Positions 62,073 through 64,000 of a stretch of DNA of 64,000 nt are shown here, in pieces (within the stretch, counting starts at the first letter, position 1; the number at the start of each line of letters is the position of its first letter). The DNA comes from Eutypa lata. Its lineage: Eukaryota > Ascomycota > Sordariomycetes > Xylariales > Diatrypaceae. Both the position numbers and the translations under genes were made by a program. Location: NCBI GenBank assembly GCA_022661535.1, contig JAKULF010000003.1:1426001-1490000 (forward strand). Reading direction: 5' to 3'. The notes under the pieces are model-generated. The model searched no databases, was not told where the DNA came from, and saw only the letters and a list, made by a program, of their open reading frames with translations.

Positions 62073-62691
62073 TTAAGTATTGACAAACTTCTCTATTAGA
62101 GGGCTTCCATATTCCTCTTGCCCGATCCGCCTAAGAAGGCTACTTAGATCTATACTTGGGCGCCAGTCTTTAGTATCCCATAATCTCCTTGAACGAGAAG
62201 GTCGACAATCTAGCTACGATCTTCGTTTCGACGAAGACCGTTTAGATTCCTCCTTTTCGGTGCCAACAGGTTGAACGCGACATATAAAGTCGTGATCTGA
62301 AACAGAGCACACATCGGCAATGTAAAATCGAATAGCACTGTCTCTGCAAACGTCCCAGGATGCGAGGATGTGGAAGAGATGGTGCAATGCCGCCGTGAAT
62401 GCCTCGTTGTTAGCTCGCCGATCATCTTCGCGCTCGAACCGCGCGCGGGCCATATCGCTAAGTATAAGCGGGCAGCATGTACTCAATCCTGTCGAGATAT
62501 CGACGGCGGTCATTTTGGATAATTTACTCAGAGCGCTCCAAGTCGGTGCTTCTTAAGCGAATCTGCCGAAACGTTTGCCGCTCGATAGCAATTTGCCATT
62601 GTCGCAAGATGGTGGCTAGCGCTGATCGCTAAAAGCCCCCATCTAAAGATGCTCCAATCTCGTCGTAGATATCTTGAGGTAGACCGTTCAT
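62073..62691 (-). pseudogene. Broken F-box-like gene
   Basis: Read on the minus strand from an ATG at 62691, the frame begins MNGLPQDIYDEIGASLDGGF and then hits TAG (62631-62629). It continues ATILRQWQIAIERQTFRQIR and hits TAA at 62526-62524, then runs to RRRYLDRIEYMLPAY. The match then shifts to another frame (MARARFEREDDRRANNEAF then TAALHHLFHILASWD) and meets a further TAG at 62216. The pieces follow the order of fungal F-box-like proteins (LPxEIxDxI opening, RQWQ..IERxTF, ANNEAFTAA). At least three stops and one frameshift make it non-coding. The TAA stands where CAA (Gln) would fit, as C-to-T change would produce. The family call rests on recognition of motif order, not a search. Confidence 0.65.
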
Positions 62692-62937
62692 TTAGATCTG
62701 TTAACAACAGTCGGATCCAGCATGCTAGCAGAGATAGCGTTTAACTACGAGCTTCTAGGACCGAAGAATAATAAAGATAGAGACTACGTAGTAGAGCTAT
62801 GTAGTAGTAATGATAAGACGATTCCTATGTTGGTTGAGTTAGTACCTGCTTCAAACCCTGACAGTCCCCGTTATCTTGTCCGGATCCCGTTGATTCTCAT
62901 ATCCACTAATCTCCGACACCTATTCCGCTGTTTATCA

Positions 62938-62968
<31 letters not shown>

Positions 62969-64000
62969 CAGGTGCTTTAGTACTGCTGCAATTCGACCCA
63001 CATAATACCATAAGGACCACTAGAAATCGTTCGCATGATCATATCTCAGGTCTGCCCAGCTCAAGCCACTATCAAAGTTTATCGAATATGAACCAAGTTC
63101 CCTTGCAGACCTTGCCCCTTATCTATGTACGTACGTAGGTACATCATGACATCCAACCTTCTGACTGATTATATCCGGATGACACCAGCAATCGTACCAA
63201 TACCAATGCTACTGTACCTTCATCAAGTCATCTTTCAGCTTGCCACTAACATTGAATTTACCCCACATCTCTCCAGTGTAAAAGATAAAAAATTGTCCGA
63301 TGTATCCGCATGACCCTCCAACTACATACCAATATGCTATCGAATGACCTCTAAAGGAAGTTCGTCCGCCGCCAGCTAGTTATCTCAGCATCGTGACTTT
63401 CGATATTTCCCCGCCAGATAGTCTCTTTGTATCCTTGACGGACCTAACCGTGACGCATGCGACACCCACTACATTAGGTATATTTTACAAGGAGAGAAGC
63501 AGATTTCGTGACAATGGCCCAAGTACAGGATCCTCCGAGATCCTCAACCCAGATTCCCCCTCTCACAGCCGCCACTACGGCACAGCAGCGGAAGAAGTTC
63601 GCTACCCCACCGGTTAAGATTGCTTGCCTATCTTGGTATGTTGTGCCTTTTTGATTGGAAGCCCTCAATGTCCTAGGGTTACTAGTGTTGCCGTGTTCAA
63701 AACTCTAATCGACGTCTTCGCTGTCAACGTCTACGAAACTAACGTAATTTACTTAGTCGAGCTTCGAGGACTAGATGTAATGGCGAGCGTCCATGTGCAA
63801 GTGTATGTTAAACGGCTCCTTGTCTCTAATCGTGAAAAAGGAAACAACCCATTCCTGCTAGACATGTGAGGGCACACACACAAAATCTTTGGCGGACTCT
63901 GATTCTTCTAGTGCATTACGAAAGATCGGGAGTGCGTCTACAAACCGTCGAGACGAGGAGGACCTCGCATTCGGAAGAAGTCCCGTCCGTTCTCAGAATA
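62692..64000. other. Right end of window, no supported gene
   Basis: 1.3 kb with scattered frames and no motif. A TGCC microsatellite lies at about 62941-62968, and TACGTACGTAGGTACA at 63126-63141. A gene could begin beyond the edge. Confidence 0.4.
62941..62968. repeat. TGCC microsatellite
   Basis: About six to seven TGCC units in a row, keeping a Cys-Leu-Pro-Ala frame open by chance. Confidence 0.9.

Noticed and set aside
62722..63138. 138-codon plus-strand frame
   Set aside because: It is kept open across a TGCC microsatellite and has no motif.

Overview
The window is nuclear DNA of a filamentous ascomycete (Pezizomycotina). The evidence is short spliceosomal introns, a fungal highly reducing polyketide synthase (PKS), two PTH11/SAT4-type rhodopsin-domain proteins, a HET protein, GH55, M28 and DUF3405 proteins, and a 6.4-kb block that looks saturated by repeat-induced point mutation (RIP). 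Recurrent TAGGTA/TACCTA words between genes would suit a Sordariomycete, but the species cannot be named from this. No rRNA, tRNA, CRISPR array or prokaryotic feature was seen. I rebuilt gene models exon by exon from splice signals, reading-frame closure and family motifs.

Left part (1-31.5 kb): a polyketide cluster. In order: a rhodopsin-domain membrane protein (-), a double hot-dog thioesterase-like protein (-), a 14-TM-type MFS exporter (-), a LovC-like trans enoyl reductase (-), a cytochrome P450 (+) divergent from the reductase, an AT-rich block of about 6.4 kb, a second rhodopsin-domain protein (-), and a seven-exon LovB-like PKS of about 2978 aa with layout KS-AT-DH-cMeT-(ER0)-KR-ACP-C. 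The PKS has no working ER, and the stand-alone reductase should supply that step. The cMeT SAM motif and the C-domain HHxxxDG motif are both degraded, which suggests an unmethylated chain and unusual release. The P450 has Pro-Pro where the I-helix Thr-Thr is normally found. The PKS and the P450 each need a rare GC-AG intron to restore their conserved motifs. The AT block separates the PKS from the tailoring genes.

Middle part (31.7-46.8 kb): mostly secreted proteins plus self-recognition. It holds a very long GH55-type glucanase with a Ser/Thr/Pro-rich region and a Cys-rich C-terminus whose last exon lies beyond the obvious open frame, a divergent small secreted protein, a secreted HEXXH metallopeptidase-like protein, a gene whose product begins almost exactly like histone H3, a HET-domain protein, and a small Cys-containing secreted protein.

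Right part (47-64 kb): ordinary genes. They are an M28 leucine aminopeptidase, a type II membrane DUF3405 protein, an AFG1-like mitochondrial ATPase with a long CCAT repeat just past its 3' end, an unrecognised 198-aa protein, a four-TM MARVEL-like protein whose third exon was recovered, and a broken F-box-like pseudogene.
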